IMG/VR virus record: IMGVR_UViG_3300016457_000123
Location: 1-35,620 of that record
Origin: a virus
Length of the DNA stretch: 35,620 nucleotides
Direction: 5' to 3' (one strand)
This document shows positions 14,037 through 23,438 of the stretch, in pieces (position 1 is the stretch's first letter; the number at the start of each line of letters is the position of its first letter). The position numbers were made by a program, and so were the translations under genes. Below the pieces are notes generated by a model. The model did no database searches, had not been told where the DNA came from, and saw only the letters and a list, made by a program, of their open reading frames with translations.

Positions 14037-16591
14037 GATTTAATTTCCTCTAACCAGTTAATTCCTTCAGCTTTGAATATTTGAATGGCTCTGCGTAGCC
14101 GTGGGTAGTCGCACCAGTTCGTCATACCATGAAAATTACATTTCAACTGTTCGATATTTTCGATAGGTTTGAAGTTCTTTATATCACAAATGGGTTGCTT
14201 GTCATAATACATTCGATAGTGGCAATGGTATATTCTTCCAGCAGGACTGACAAGTAAACACATCAAAGCATGTGGACAATATACTGTCTTAGGTTCTGAC
14301 TGACCACACCATTTTCTATAAAGGTCATAGTCATCTATCCCACATTGTTTCAAAGCCATTTCTTGGTCATGATATTTTTCATTAGGCATTAGATTTTCAG
14401 GACAAGGTTTGGCTTTGTATCTATCTTTATCATTCCAAAATCCTAAGTATGGCGGAGATTCAAGCTCTAGCTCTTCTTGTACCTTCTTTATTCTATCTCC
14501 CCACTTGTCCATCACTTCTGGCGTGTAGACAAACATTGTCTGGCCTACATAAAATCCAGCATCTCTGAACCTTTTTATCCTTTCAATGTACTTTTCTGGT
14601 TCCAAAGCGTGTGGATGGTAGCTGGTATTTATTCTCAACTTGGTTGAAGGTTGTGGTTTGAATCGTTTTTCAAATCCTTTAGTATAGAATGAACCAACAC
14701 AATTGGTAGTAAGTGTGACATAGTATCCATCTATATTGTTTATTATTTCAACAATATCAGGATGCATTGTCGTTTCACGTGCCATGAAAGAGAGAGGCCA
14801 TCCATTAGGATGCTCTATATTATTCCACCATTCTAAAATTCTCTTTCCACTCAGTTCAATCTGCCTTTTATGTGGACCACGACCATTTACCAAGCAATAT
14901 TCACACTCAGCATTACATTTACTGGTTATCATGTGTGCCCAGTAATTGTTGTTCTGGTAATAGTAATCAGGCAACTTGAGATATTTAGATGTTGGTTTCC
15001 AGTCTGCATCACTATTATCTACATCTACATAACCAAAGTCTCTAACAATCGGCTGGAGAATCTTGGTGATGTGATCAACTAAATTCTTCTTATTCTTGAA
15101 GAAGCCATCGTATGCAGTATCTAAGTGTCTCCTAATTTCTGCCTGTTTCTTATCCAACTTCTTGTTGTATCTCTTTTCATGGTGTGGATTCCTACTATAT
15201 TTGTATGCTTCTAACATCTTAGAATTTTTAGGTATTTCTAAGAACTTACATATCTTATCTACTTCACCTTCAGTATCTTCAATGAGATCTTCTAACTTGA
15301 CTACCAAAACTCTATCATTGTATTTTTCCTTCAAGAAATCTAATATCATCTGAGAATATTCAATGTCTTTGATTGCACCAATTCGTGTTCCTGTTGGGTG
15401 GTAGTCAATCCAGTTTCCACTAAATTTTTCATTTTCTTCCGCTGGTGCTGCTCGATAAATCATTGATAGACAATTATCTACAGGGTGTCGCATTGTATAG
15501 ATTATCTTCAGATTCGGATTAGCCTTGAGAAGTCTATCCAAGTTCTTGATATTTACAAAATAGTTTTCAATAGCCAGCTTTGTTCCGTATCTATCTGGAA
15601 GAACATTATAAGAGAAAAGATTTCTATCTTCTACTGCTTCAGTAAACTTATACTCTCCTGAAAGGTTTACTATCTCTGTAACCCAGTTTCCTCCACTATG
15701 TCCTGTACCTGTAATCAATACCTGACCTTTAGTAGTAGGTGCTAGATCAAAGTATCTCAACAAATCTTGTCTGTGATTTTCCCAATTTTTTATTTCTGTA
15801 AGTGGTGAATCGTTACCAGCAATATGTACGTTTCCGAATAGTGGAATAGCTTGATGAACAGGAGTGCATAGAAATATTGCTAACAGATCTTTTCTGAAAG
15901 CACCAGCAATGTGCATCACAACACTATCAATTGCACAGACCTGATCTGCTATACTGATAAGTGCTTTGGTAAAGTTGAAATCATCTTCTGGAACTTCAAT
16001 TGAATGAGATGTGCTTTTCTTTCCAAACTCCAAAACAGTAAACTTGGAATATGTGTCATTCACTATCTTCTCAAGCACGTCTTCTGGAATCTCTTTAGGC
16101 GGATTCCCAGCTTTGTTATGCAGAACTAATAAAGGTCTGTCATAATCTTTTACAAACTCCTGTGCTTTAAGTAAGTATTCATCATCTATTGCAAGCTCAG
16201 TAGCTAGCTCATCTATTGAATCAAAATTAACTCCTAACTCAAAAGCTGTTCTGAATATCTTATGATGTAAAAATCCTTCTCTAGGTTTATGTAAAATTAG
16301 TTTAACTTCGTCAAATTTACCTATAAAATTATATACAATACGTTGTTTTATAAACTTGATTCCTTCTTCATAAGATTTGAAATCATTCCAAGGATCAGGT
16401 AAATCTGGTAGAAAACCGTGTATGTAAGGTAATCCACCAAGAAGTTGTTCTACTTTAGGTCCAAAACGACTGAGACTAGCTATAGTTATTTTAGTGTCTG
16501 GATGTAGCTTTGAGTATTTTCTCAAGGCTGGTGTGAGTAACACGTGATCTCCTAAGCCATGAGGGTAAACTACTAACAGAGATTGTTCCAT
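14033..16591 (-). CDS. GT9-like / sulfotransferase-like / radical SAM fusion
   Basis: An 852-residue protein made of three modules. Residues 1-285 resemble ADP-heptose-type GT9 transferases (LVVYPHGLGDHVLLTPALR at the start, QVCAIDSVVMHIAGA near 217-231). Residues 290-520 resemble PAPS sulfotransferases: a phosphate loop ITGTGHSGGNWV and RHPVDNCLSM near 368-377. Residues 550-852 form a radical SAM domain with CNAECEYC (C559, C563, C566) followed by C-terminal cysteines (about 730, 750, 762, 772, 778, 790, 818, 827) that could bind further Fe-S clusters, as in SPASM proteins. The three parts lie in one uninterrupted frame. The chemistry and substrate are unknown. Confidence 0.8.
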   Translation of the reverse strand: MEQSLLVVYPHGLGDHVLLTPALRKYSKLHPDTKITIASLSRFGPKVEQLLGGLPYIHGFLPDLPDPWNDFKSYEEGIKFIKQRIVYNFIGKFDEVKLILHKPREGFLHHKIFRTAFELGVNFDSIDELATELAIDDEYLLKAQEFVKDYDRPLLVLHNKAGNPPKEIPEDVLEKIVNDTYSKFTVLEFGKKSTSHSIEVPEDDFNFTKALISIADQVCAIDSVVMHIAGAFRKDLLAIFLCTPVHQAIPLFGNVHIAGNDSPLTEIKNWENHRQDLLRYFDLAPTTKGQVLITGTGHSGGNWVTEIVNLSGEYKFTEAVEDRNLFSYNVLPDRYGTKLAIENYFVNIKNLDRLLKANPNLKIIYTMRHPVDNCLSMIYRAAPAEENEKFSGNWIDYHPTGTRIGAIKDIEYSQMILDFLKEKYNDRVLVVKLEDLIEDTEGEVDKICKFLEIPKNSKMLEAYKYSRNPHHEKRYNKKLDKKQAEIRRHLDTAYDGFFKNKKNLVDHITKILQPIVRDFGYVDVDNSDADWKPTSKYLKLPDYYYQNNNYWAHMITSKCNAECEYCLVNGRGPHKRQIELSGKRILEWWNNIEHPNGWPLSFMARETTMHPDIVEIINNIDGYYVTLTTNCVGSFYTKGFEKRFKPQPSTKLRINTSYHPHALEPEKYIERIKRFRDAGFYVGQTMFVYTPEVMDKWGDRIKKVQEELELESPPYLGFWNDKDRYKAKPCPENLMPNEKYHDQEMALKQCGIDDYDLYRKWCGQSEPKTVYCPHALMCLLVSPAGRIYHCHYRMYYDKQPICDIKNFKPIENIEQLKCNFHGMTNWCDYPRLRRAIQIFKAEGINWLEEIKS

Positions 16592-17524
16592 TTAAGACCT
16601 CGTTCTTTCCACACAATCAAGTATTCTTTTCACCACTTCTTCCCAAGTGTACATTCTATTTACTTTAGAAAACGCTTCTTCACTTATTTGTTTCCTTAGA
16701 GAAACATCATCTAAATATTTCTGGATCTTATCTGCACATTCTGATAGTGTCTCAAATGTATCTAAATGTTTTCCTATGTCAAAGAACACAGACAAATCAT
16801 TGCAATGTTCTGAAAGAATGAAAGTCTTACAGGCCATTGCAGTCACAACACGATCTGAGAAAATATTAGAATGAACTAGATTCAGTACAATCTTAGCTTT
16901 GTTTATCTCTTTTCTTAAATCGTGTAGATATACTGGTTCATTAGCTTCGAGAAATTCAGGATACCCACCACCAAATATTTTGATATTGATACCTTTGTCT
17001 TTCAATTCTTTGAGATAAGTAACCCTTTTGCTGGTAGCATTTCCAAAGAATAGAACTTCTGTTTCTTTTTTAATCTCTTCAGGATAGAATATCTTCTGAG
17101 AAAATCCTTCGATTATTTGATAAATGTTATCATGTTTGACATGCTTAATGAATAAATCACTTATGACTTCACTAGATGTAGCACTGACAAACTTGCATCT
17201 TTTAGCATATTCTTCAGCTCTCATAGCCTGTGCTACTGAGATATTATCCATGAACCAGTACCATGTATTAGTTTTGCTAGAAGCCATTTCTACCACATCA
17301 GGAGCAACACCACTAATCTTACAGAAGATAAGCAGTTCAGGTTTGTTATTTTCAAGAATGAATTTAGTGTAATTAAAGAGATATTCTCTACCTTTTTCCT
17401 GAAGAGTATTTCTGTAATTTATTGGAATTATTTCAAATTTAAGTTTCCTAAATGCTTCTGCCATCCAAACATTGGTAGATGTAGGATCATCTAACACTCC
17501 CATTATAGCAACTGTTCTATTCAT
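16592..17524 (-). CDS. CgeB-like glycosyltransferase
   Basis: A 310-residue protein resembling the CgeB/DUF3880 group of GT-B transferases: an N-terminal half with NTWYWFMDNISVAQ and FVSATSSEV, a linker IIEGFSQKIFYPE, and a C-terminal half with EVLFFGNATSKRVTYLKEL, KIFGGGYP and the donor-binding region SDRVVTAMACKTFILSEH. It ends one base before the next ATG, so it is coupled to the fusion gene. It probably adds a sugar to the same product as its neighbours. Confidence 0.75.
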   Translation of the reverse strand: MNRTVAIMGVLDDPTSTNVWMAEAFRKLKFEIIPINYRNTLQEKGREYLFNYTKFILENNKPELLIFCKISGVAPDVVEMASSKTNTWYWFMDNISVAQAMRAEEYAKRCKFVSATSSEVISDLFIKHVKHDNIYQIIEGFSQKIFYPEEIKKETEVLFFGNATSKRVTYLKELKDKGINIKIFGGGYPEFLEANEPVYLHDLRKEINKAKIVLNLVHSNIFSDRVVTAMACKTFILSEHCNDLSVFFDIGKHLDTFETLSECADKIQKYLDDVSLRKQISEEAFSKVNRMYTWEEVVKRILDCVERTRS

Positions 17525-18492
17525 TATACACCCTCAATTATAGAGTTGAGTTTTGCACAGGAATTTGATAGAGTTTCAACATATTCTGCTGTTTCTTCCT
17601 GTCTTGCCTTTTCTAACAAATTAAGCATTTCAGCTACATCATTTAGTATTGTTTGAGAATCTATAGCTCTATAATCAACTACGGTTCTGAAAGACACAGG
17701 CACATCAAATTTATTTTCAAACTTTACATGTCTTTCTTTCTCATGTCCTATTATATATGAAGGACAACCAGCATGTAAACTGACATGAGTCAGTCCAGAT
17801 TGGCTACTGATTGAACACACAGCAGAATTTAAGTATCTGACTATCAGGTCCATCTTATCTTCTTTGTTGTAGTCAATCAGATTTATGACATTATCTGCTG
17901 TATATCCTAAAAGAAAAGAACCAGAAGGAGTGCCACAAAGTACCACAGTAAAATACTTTCTCAACTCTTCTACAACTTCTCTCCATATAAATTCTGGAAC
18001 GTTTCTCTGTGGTGCTCTACTTCTACCTCGTGGCATTACACATATAATATCTCGATCAGATTTGATAGGCTCTTCCTTCTGCAATCTGAACAATTGTGGT
18101 AGAAATGTCACAAAAGGGTTACATCCCCTAGGTGGAAATATCTCTATACACTTTTCATAGTCATAAAATCCACGCATATATTCTATCATTCTGGAATATA
18201 CATGGGGTGGTGTCAAAGAACCCGGTTTTGAATCTGGTAAAACAGCTTCATAACAATCTCTTTCTAGTTCTAGTTTGTAAAACCATTCTGGTAGCTCTAT
18301 TGAATATTTAACGAAATCTTTTACAAATATATGGTAATCTAAGTCTATAAAGGCTACAAAAGGTTTATCCTTATATACTTCCTTATGTAGATATCTCATA
18401 TGTCCAAACCAACGGCTTAGGCCCCAACCAAGCTCTCCAAAATGAAAAAAAGCTACACACGGTTCATCAATATATAAATTATCACTTTCCAT
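17524..18492 (-). CDS. GT9/GT-B-like glycosyltransferase
   Basis: A 322-residue protein. The C-terminal half has a strand-helix pattern with RYFTVVLCGTP-like segments (about residue 190) and AVCSISSQSGLTHVSLHAGCPSYIIG (about 228-253), matching the DSGxxHLAAxxGxP donor-site pattern of heptosyltransferase-like enzymes. The N-terminal half begins VAFFHFGELGWGL. It overlaps the neighbouring genes by one and eleven bases. Substrate unknown. Confidence 0.65.
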   Translation of the reverse strand: MESDNLYIDEPCVAFFHFGELGWGLSRWFGHMRYLHKEVYKDKPFVAFIDLDYHIFVKDFVKYSIELPEWFYKLELERDCYEAVLPDSKPGSLTPPHVYSRMIEYMRGFYDYEKCIEIFPPRGCNPFVTFLPQLFRLQKEEPIKSDRDIICVMPRGRSRAPQRNVPEFIWREVVEELRKYFTVVLCGTPSGSFLLGYTADNVINLIDYNKEDKMDLIVRYLNSAVCSISSQSGLTHVSLHAGCPSYIIGHEKERHVKFENKFDVPVSFRTVVDYRAIDSQTILNDVAEMLNLLEKARQEETAEYVETLSNSCAKLNSIIEGV

Positions 18493-18871
18493 TCTGTGAA
18501 CTCCGCTCCAAGAGTCTTTTTATGTCCTTGCGAGTTTCATCGGACAATGTTTCTAATTTATTCAGCTTTTTAATTATCTGAGAATATCTTTCTTCTAATA
18601 TCTGTAATCTTGTCTCATGTAATGCTAAACTACGTTTGGTAGCGTATTTTAAAGCATTTGACTGATTGTCTGCCCATAATTTTACGCCTATTGAGAGAAG
18701 AGGGATACCAAATATAGCAATGAAGTAGAATATCCACTTCTTAGGAATCTTATCCTTCAAACAACCTACAACTCCGCCTGTTCCTGTCTCTCCATACAAT
18801 GTCTTTCGCATCCCTTCTACATTGGCATGACAATCAGGATTAGGACAAGTATTATTAGCCAATGCAACCAC
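18482..18871 (-). CDS. Membrane protein with coiled coil, holin-like candidate
   Basis: A 129-residue protein with a Cys pair near the start (CPNPDC), one strong membrane segment (IFYFIAIFGIPLLSIGVKLW, about residues 47-66) and then a long amphipathic coiled coil (residues 80-125). The start is GTG with AAGGGTAAG upstream. Size and layout allow a holin or XhlA-type lysis accessory, but no endolysin gene is nearby, so this remains a guess. An alternative is a membrane-anchored component of the glycan cassette. Confidence 0.6.
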   Translation of the reverse strand: MVALANNTCPNPDCHANVEGMRKTLYGETGTGGVVGCLKDKIPKKWIFYFIAIFGIPLLSIGVKLWADNQSNALKYATKRSLALHETRLQILEERYSQIIKKLNKLETLSDETRKDIKRLLERSSQNGK

Positions 18872-18887
18872 CTTACCCTTCTGTTAA

Positions 18888-19358
18888 CTATTTTTTCTTT
18901 AGATGCCATTCTTTAGGATTAGAAGTAACATCAACCACTACATATCCGTGGTTTTTTATAAGGGCTTCAGCAACAAATAGATTCTTAACAGTCAACTTTT
19001 CAGGACCGGCAAGTTTATTGGCTTGTATTTCTCCACTACGTACTTTACTATAGAGATTGTTTAAAATTGATTGAGCTTGCGTTTCTACATTTTCTTGTTT
19101 GGAACGTCCAAGTCTATCATCTAACAGTTTAACTAATTTATCTAAAGATATTCCATGTTTTTCTAAAACTTTCTCAATCATACTAACTGAAACTTCTTCT
19201 GTGTCTTTTGGATTTACAATCTCTTCTGCTGTATCAACTTCTTGGGGAGATTGTTCTACATCTAACTCTTCATATTCTACTTTTTTCAATCCATGAACTC
19301 TATGAACATGAAGCCAAAATCCTTTACCAACTTCCTTGCCACAAATCTTACATTTCAT
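18888..19358 (-). CDS. Zinc-finger protein of unknown function
   Basis: A 156-residue protein starting with a C2H2-type finger (CKICG ... HVHRVHG, residues 3-23), followed by an acidic linker and a helical segment MIEKVLEKHGISLDKLVKLL. The C-terminal half is beta/helical with KLTVKNLFVAEALIKNHGYVVVD. GGAGTGAAAT precedes the ATG. The finger suggests nucleic-acid or protein contacts. Nothing links it to a known family. Confidence 0.65.
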   Translation of the reverse strand: MKCKICGKEVGKGFWLHVHRVHGLKKVEYEELDVEQSPQEVDTAEEIVNPKDTEEVSVSMIEKVLEKHGISLDKLVKLLDDRLGRSKQENVETQAQSILNNLYSKVRSGEIQANKLAGPEKLTVKNLFVAEALIKNHGYVVVDVTSNPKEWHLKKK

Positions 19359-19367
19359 ATTTCACTC

Positions 19368-19625
19368 CTATATAACTCTTTTTTTGTACTTCTTGAGCTG
19401 TTTACCAATCGGCTTGAACGTATCAACATATATATCCTTTTCATCACCAGATTGAACAGCTCTCACTATATCTCTTATATATTCTCTGGCATATACAGAA
19501 CTGCCAGCTTGTGTACCATATATTTCATCACCATATTGCCATTTGAACAATTCAGAGAAATCATCAGTAGTAGTAGGCACATCATCTATGTTGACTTTAG
19601 ATTTAGTCTTTGTGCTGAGAGCCAT
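19368..19625 (-). CDS. Small protein of unknown function
   Basis: An 85-residue protein with a basic N-terminus, an acidic middle (DDVPTTTDDFSELF) and a basic C-terminus (KQLKKYKKRVI). The motif SSVYAREYIRDIVRAVQSGDEKDIY suggests one long helix. AGGAAG precedes the ATG. It lies between a fibre-like gene and the zinc-finger gene in the same operon. No family is recognised. Confidence 0.6.
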   Translation of the reverse strand: MALSTKTKSKVNIDDVPTTTDDFSELFKWQYGDEIYGTQAGSSVYAREYIRDIVRAVQSGDEKDIYVDTFKPIGKQLKKYKKRVI

Positions 19626-19642
19626 TACAATTCACTTCCTAA

Positions 19643-20668
19643 TTATTGTAAGTTATTTATTGTGTTTACTAGGTAAAGAGTTGAAGCATTATACGCTTCA
19701 AACTCTAATAAATCTACTGCATTAGCTGTAGCAGTTAACGATGGAGATGTACCACTTGGAAATTTGAAATTCGTATCAAACGACAAAGTCCTACCTCCAG
19801 TTGTATCTTGAACTACTTTTAGAATATATCTCGCTCCAGCTTGAACATTTGTTGGATTAGATAAAGTTCTATTTCCACCCAGTGTAACGTAAGCAAATCC
19901 ACCAGAAGATACATCCCAATTTATATTTGTTTCATCTGTTAATTCCTGAATGTTCTGACTAAACTGGTTACTATTTACTATTCCCTGAACACTCAAGTTT
20001 CCTGTCATAATATCTCCAGATTTATTTACATAAGCATTGTCAAGAATTTCTGTATTAGTAGGTATTTCCCAATGAGAATCTGAATTTCCTTCATAATAAA
20101 GAATAACTTCGGGAGCATTACCTGAACCCGATACATCTGCATAAATCTTACCTACAACATAACTATCGCTAGCAAGATCGTGGTCCGAAGACAAAGTTAA
20201 CGGAATAATATAAGAATTTTTGTCTGTTATGACTTCATTACTAACAACAGAAGTTCCAATAACCACTTCTGAATTATCACTTTTCCTCTCTACTAATTTC
20301 CAATAAAACCTTAATGTCTTCTTTCCACCACCCTTTTCCGCATATATCCCCCAGTTATATACTCCTCTAATCAATTTATCGGGTTCATTTTGATTAGGAC
20401 TAATCCATCCTGCTAGATACTGACCATCTACAACATCTGTTTTGCTAATACTCTGTTCTGCACCTGTTGAAGCATCAAGAGAACACAATTTGTAATCAGA
20501 GATACCAGAATCTGTATCAATCATATAGTATCTTGCACCTAATGAAGTTACTATTTCATCTACATACTTCTTATCAACCAAGTGACAGAGATTAGATATA
20601 ATTCTACTAGAATCATATGAAACTACACTAGCTAGTTTAGTTCTGTTGCTGAGCCCAATGTGTCCCAC
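19643..20668 (-). CDS. Tail-fibre-like protein
   Basis: A 341-residue Ser/Thr/Asn-rich protein. Around residue 215 it has YVNKSGDIMTGNLSVQGIV, the DxMTGxLxV repeat seen in many tail fibre and receptor-binding proteins. The C-terminal 80 residues look beta-rich (YVTLGGNRTLSNPTNVQAGARY ends with RTLSFDTNFKFPSG), like a fibre tip or an exposed binding domain. The start is GTG with GGAGATG upstream. It probably forms part of a receptor-binding structure. Confidence 0.65.
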   Translation of the reverse strand: MGHIGLSNRTKLASVVSYDSSRIISNLCHLVDKKYVDEIVTSLGARYYMIDTDSGISDYKLCSLDASTGAEQSISKTDVVDGQYLAGWISPNQNEPDKLIRGVYNWGIYAEKGGGKKTLRFYWKLVERKSDNSEVVIGTSVVSNEVITDKNSYIIPLTLSSDHDLASDSYVVGKIYADVSGSGNAPEVILYYEGNSDSHWEIPTNTEILDNAYVNKSGDIMTGNLSVQGIVNSNQFSQNIQELTDETNINWDVSSGGFAYVTLGGNRTLSNPTNVQAGARYILKVVQDTTGGRTLSFDTNFKFPSGTSPSLTATANAVDLLEFEAYNASTLYLVNTINNLQ

Positions 20669-20682
20669 TTACTATACATCTC

Positions 20683-20973
20683 CTACTCTAAAAGAATAAC
20701 TTCTAAGATAGTATCTGAAGAACTTGTCTGAACATAGAACAGGGTCTCTCCACTTGATTTTGCTATATCTAAAGATAATGTACCATTAACAGTAAAATAT
20801 CTAGTACCATCAGACATATTAGATATTTTAAAAGAAGTTCCATCTCTCAAACCAGCAAGTATGGAGAAACAACTACTACCAACAGGAACTGTTATTTCTT
20901 TCCAAGTTGTTGAATTAACACTTTCATTTATTATACTTCGTACAGTATTTCCGCCTATTGTAATCTGACTCAT
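20683..20973 (-). CDS. Small beta-rich virion-cluster protein
   Basis: A 96-residue protein of alternating strands (TWKEITVPVGSSCFSILAGL, TRYFTVNGTLSLDI, TILEVILLE). The size and composition fit a small capsid or fibre accessory domain. It directly precedes the fibre-like gene and follows a hairpin. Similar short Ser/Thr/Val-rich proteins often decorate phage particles. No specific family is recognised. Confidence 0.6.
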   Translation of the reverse strand: MSQITIGGNTVRSIINESVNSTTWKEITVPVGSSCFSILAGLRDGTSFKISNMSDGTRYFTVNGTLSLDIAKSSGETLFYVQTSSSDTILEVILLE

Positions 20974-21002
20974 GACTAGTTACCTTTTTGGCTGTGATTT
21001 AC

Positions 21003-21034
21003 ATAGTTGGGAAATACTACCATCTCCCAACTAT
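21003..21034 (-). terminator. Hairpin after the 21042..21341 gene
   Basis: A perfect 10-bp inverted repeat (ATAGTTGGGA / TCCCAACTAT, 12-base loop) follows the stop of the gene at 21042. No long U-run follows, so it may be a weak terminator or an RNA-stability element. Confidence 0.5.
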
Positions 21035-21041
21035 AATTAAA

Positions 21042-21341
21042 TTACTTCACTTTAGTAGCTGCATTATCGGCAGTAAATAGCCACATACTACCGGCTGAAG
21101 AAAGCGTTATAGAACCTTTTACTGAAGCATCCACTGCTGTAGCTTCTGCAACAATAGTAGCAGCAGTATTAGCAGTAGAAATAAATATATACTGATGATC
21201 TCCTATCTTTATACGACCACTAGAATGAAGTAGTGGAGAAGTGACAGAAGTATTTCCAGTTAAGGTCGTTGCTGTTACAGAATTAGCTGTTATGTTTTTC
21301 CCTTGTGCAACTATATGACTTTTAAAATGAGTTGTACCCAT
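21042..21341 (-). CDS. Small Ser/Thr-rich virion-cluster protein
   Basis: A 99-residue protein with a repeated short pattern (NSVTATTLTGNTSVTSPLL) and a C-terminal beta segment (HQYIFISTANTAATIV). This low-complexity style is common in capsid-decorating or fibre-linker proteins of uncultured phages. The ATG at 21341 was chosen over GTG at 21353, which overlaps the AAAGGAGGTG site. It is flanked on both sides by hairpins. Confidence 0.6.
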   Translation of the reverse strand: MGTTHFKSHIVAQGKNITANSVTATTLTGNTSVTSPLLHSSGRIKIGDHQYIFISTANTAATIVAEATAVDASVKGSITLSSAGSMWLFTADNAATKVK

Positions 21342-21371
21342 AGTTTTTAACACCTCCTTTTTAAGTCTTTA

Positions 21372-21425
21372 CTTCTGGAACTATGGCAAACCAGAAGCAA
21401 AGTTTCACACCGGATGCCGTGTGAA
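21372..21425 (-). other. Pair of intergenic hairpins
   Basis: Two inverted repeats lie one after the other: TTCACAC/GTGTGAA (21404..21410 with 21419..21425) and CTTCTGG/CCAGAAG (21372..21378 with 21391..21397). They fill the gap between the beta-helix-like gene and the next gene. They could limit read-through or stabilise mRNA ends. Confidence 0.45.
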
Positions 21426-21434
21426 TCTTATTAT

Positions 21435-23438
21435 TTACCAATCATTAGTTCCCCACTTAGCTTTGCCCCATGGGCCTTTTTGAGGTGGGTCGTAGACTAA
21501 TGTTCCATTTTGTACTTTTGGAGAAATAAATCTCCCATCTATCATAACTGCAGGGTCAATGAGCACATATGCTCCTGATTCGTATTTTGTAAGCACTAGA
21601 TTGAAGTAAACGTTTCCTTCTTGAGCATTTGTAAATGTAACGCTGAGATCTTGCCAGTTCTCATTGGTGAAAGATGTAGTAGATGTAGTTACTTTGATTG
21701 TGCTTACGTCTGAAGATGAACTTGGATACCAAGCTTCAATGTAGATGTCATCTTGGTCTAATGAGGTCCAGCCATAAGGGTAGATTTTAAATGTGATAGT
21801 GTGTTGTTTGGTTGATGGAAAGTAGTAGGACATATAGTCATTATCATAAACAAGCTTAAGTTTAGTAGCGTCTCTGCCAGCAGAACAATATGAATTTGGT
21901 GTAGCCTGTAATATCCAGTCACTACCAGATGGAGGATATTGCCAGTCTGTATCACCATAAACAAGCGGCAAGATATTTCCTTTAGTTGTATAAATTCGTA
22001 GAGGACGTATTGTGCCAACAATGTTACAATTTTCCATATAAAGGCTAGCGGTTCTTTCAGAAACAGAAGCAACAAAAACCGAAGGTGTCGGATTGATTAT
22101 TGAATTAACTATTATAGATGTATTACCTGGATTCCAAGAATCCATTATTCTGTAAACATAGGATATATTACAACTTTGTAGTTTCTGTGGGTTACTGCTG
22201 CGGAAGATAGAATAACATCTTCTTATTTCAGAGTTCTGGACTTGTTGTGTACTCCCATGTCCTACGACTTTACATCCTATGATTTTGACATTCTGAACAG
22301 TTGTTAGATGTGTACCAGAAAGCGCACACTCTATACCAACAAAATCTAAACTGAGATCGCTGTGGGCTATTTCTCTACATAATTTATAACAAGAATACAG
22401 CAAGCCAGACCAGTTCATATTCGTAAGTGGTCCACTATGTCCTACATAATGACAATTCCAAAAAACACAATCAGCATTTATCCATCGACCATCTTCTTTG
22501 GAAAAGCAATATTCCCATCCCTTCATAACAACTTCGTTAAAATTTATGAGATCATTGTTTAGTTGGCTGATGCATCCTCTAATCACTTCACTGTAGCTAT
22601 TATACCCATATAATGCTGTAGGACTATTTGGATCAGACCACTCAATATTTCTGCTCAGCATCCATACGTAGCCACCCTCATAGAATGTAGCATCTGCAAT
22701 GCTGGCATCGTAGGTCAACGTGATTGGAGTTCTGTCATTTCCTGAATCATAGCTTCCAACTGAAGAGATTTCAAAGTTGGGAACATCGGTCTGGTAGTCT
22801 GTTGAGCTAGGAACAGAAGGAATGTTCTTGTCCACTGCGATCCTTTGTCCTGCCTTCCAGCCAGTACAATCACCTGTTACATACAAGGTAAGTGAAGTAG
22901 AAGAATAGCTCCAATCGGCTGCTAGTGTAGTTCTGGCTACTCCACCATAAAAGTCTGGATCACCATATAAGTTGATCTTGGCTCCATCATACGTATATAC
23001 AGAGTCTCCAGCAGCAGAACGTTGGAAATAAAACCTACAATGATAAGCTGCATCTATGGGAGTAGTGCTAGTGCCTGCTCGTAGCTCTCCACCAGCCTCA
23101 ATAGTCAGCACTGCGTTGTTGCTACCACTGGTGTCGCCTATGTAGATAGTAGAGTTGGCATTGGCAGGGAACTCTAAGATACCAGAACTCTTGATAGTGA
23201 TGTTGCCAAAGGTCGCAGTGGAGTCTTCCAAGTTGTAAGTGACATGATGGCCTATTGTGGCCGTATCACCATCGGTTCCTGGGTAGTCCGTCCCAGCCAC
23301 ACCGGGTGATGTATTGCCCCACGTAGCTCCGTCTGCCCAGTTGCCATCTTGAACGCTAGTGAATGATGCAGCAAAAGCTGCTGAGACAGATACCAATAAT
23401 ATAGTGATTACTAGACAGGCTACTTTTAATAACTTCAT
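21435..23438 (-). CDS. Secreted beta-helix-like surface protein with G8-like repeats
   Basis: A 667-residue protein. Residues 1-24 form a signal peptide (MKLLKVACLVITILLVSVSA, cleavage near AFA). Residues 30-130 have a G8-type pattern: GNWADGATWGN, GDTATIGHHVTYN, FGNITIKSSGILEF and LTIEAGGELRAG. The middle contains many short strand-turn units (VKIIGCKVVGHGS, CNISYVYRI) suggesting a right-handed beta helix, like polysaccharide-binding or tailspike proteins. The C-terminus has a carbohydrate-binding-like beta sandwich. Its ATG overlaps the upstream stop (ATGA). A receptor-binding or glycan-degrading role is a fair inference. Confidence 0.65.
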   Translation of the reverse strand: MKLLKVACLVITILLVSVSAAFAASFTSVQDGNWADGATWGNTSPGVAGTDYPGTDGDTATIGHHVTYNLEDSTATFGNITIKSSGILEFPANANSTIYIGDTSGSNNAVLTIEAGGELRAGTSTTPIDAAYHCRFYFQRSAAGDSVYTYDGAKINLYGDPDFYGGVARTTLAADWSYSSTSLTLYVTGDCTGWKAGQRIAVDKNIPSVPSSTDYQTDVPNFEISSVGSYDSGNDRTPITLTYDASIADATFYEGGYVWMLSRNIEWSDPNSPTALYGYNSYSEVIRGCISQLNNDLINFNEVVMKGWEYCFSKEDGRWINADCVFWNCHYVGHSGPLTNMNWSGLLYSCYKLCREIAHSDLSLDFVGIECALSGTHLTTVQNVKIIGCKVVGHGSTQQVQNSEIRRCYSIFRSSNPQKLQSCNISYVYRIMDSWNPGNTSIIVNSIINPTPSVFVASVSERTASLYMENCNIVGTIRPLRIYTTKGNILPLVYGDTDWQYPPSGSDWILQATPNSYCSAGRDATKLKLVYDNDYMSYYFPSTKQHTITFKIYPYGWTSLDQDDIYIEAWYPSSSSDVSTIKVTTSTTSFTNENWQDLSVTFTNAQEGNVYFNLVLTKYESGAYVLIDPAVMIDGRFISPKVQNGTLVYDPPQKGPWGKAKWGTNDW

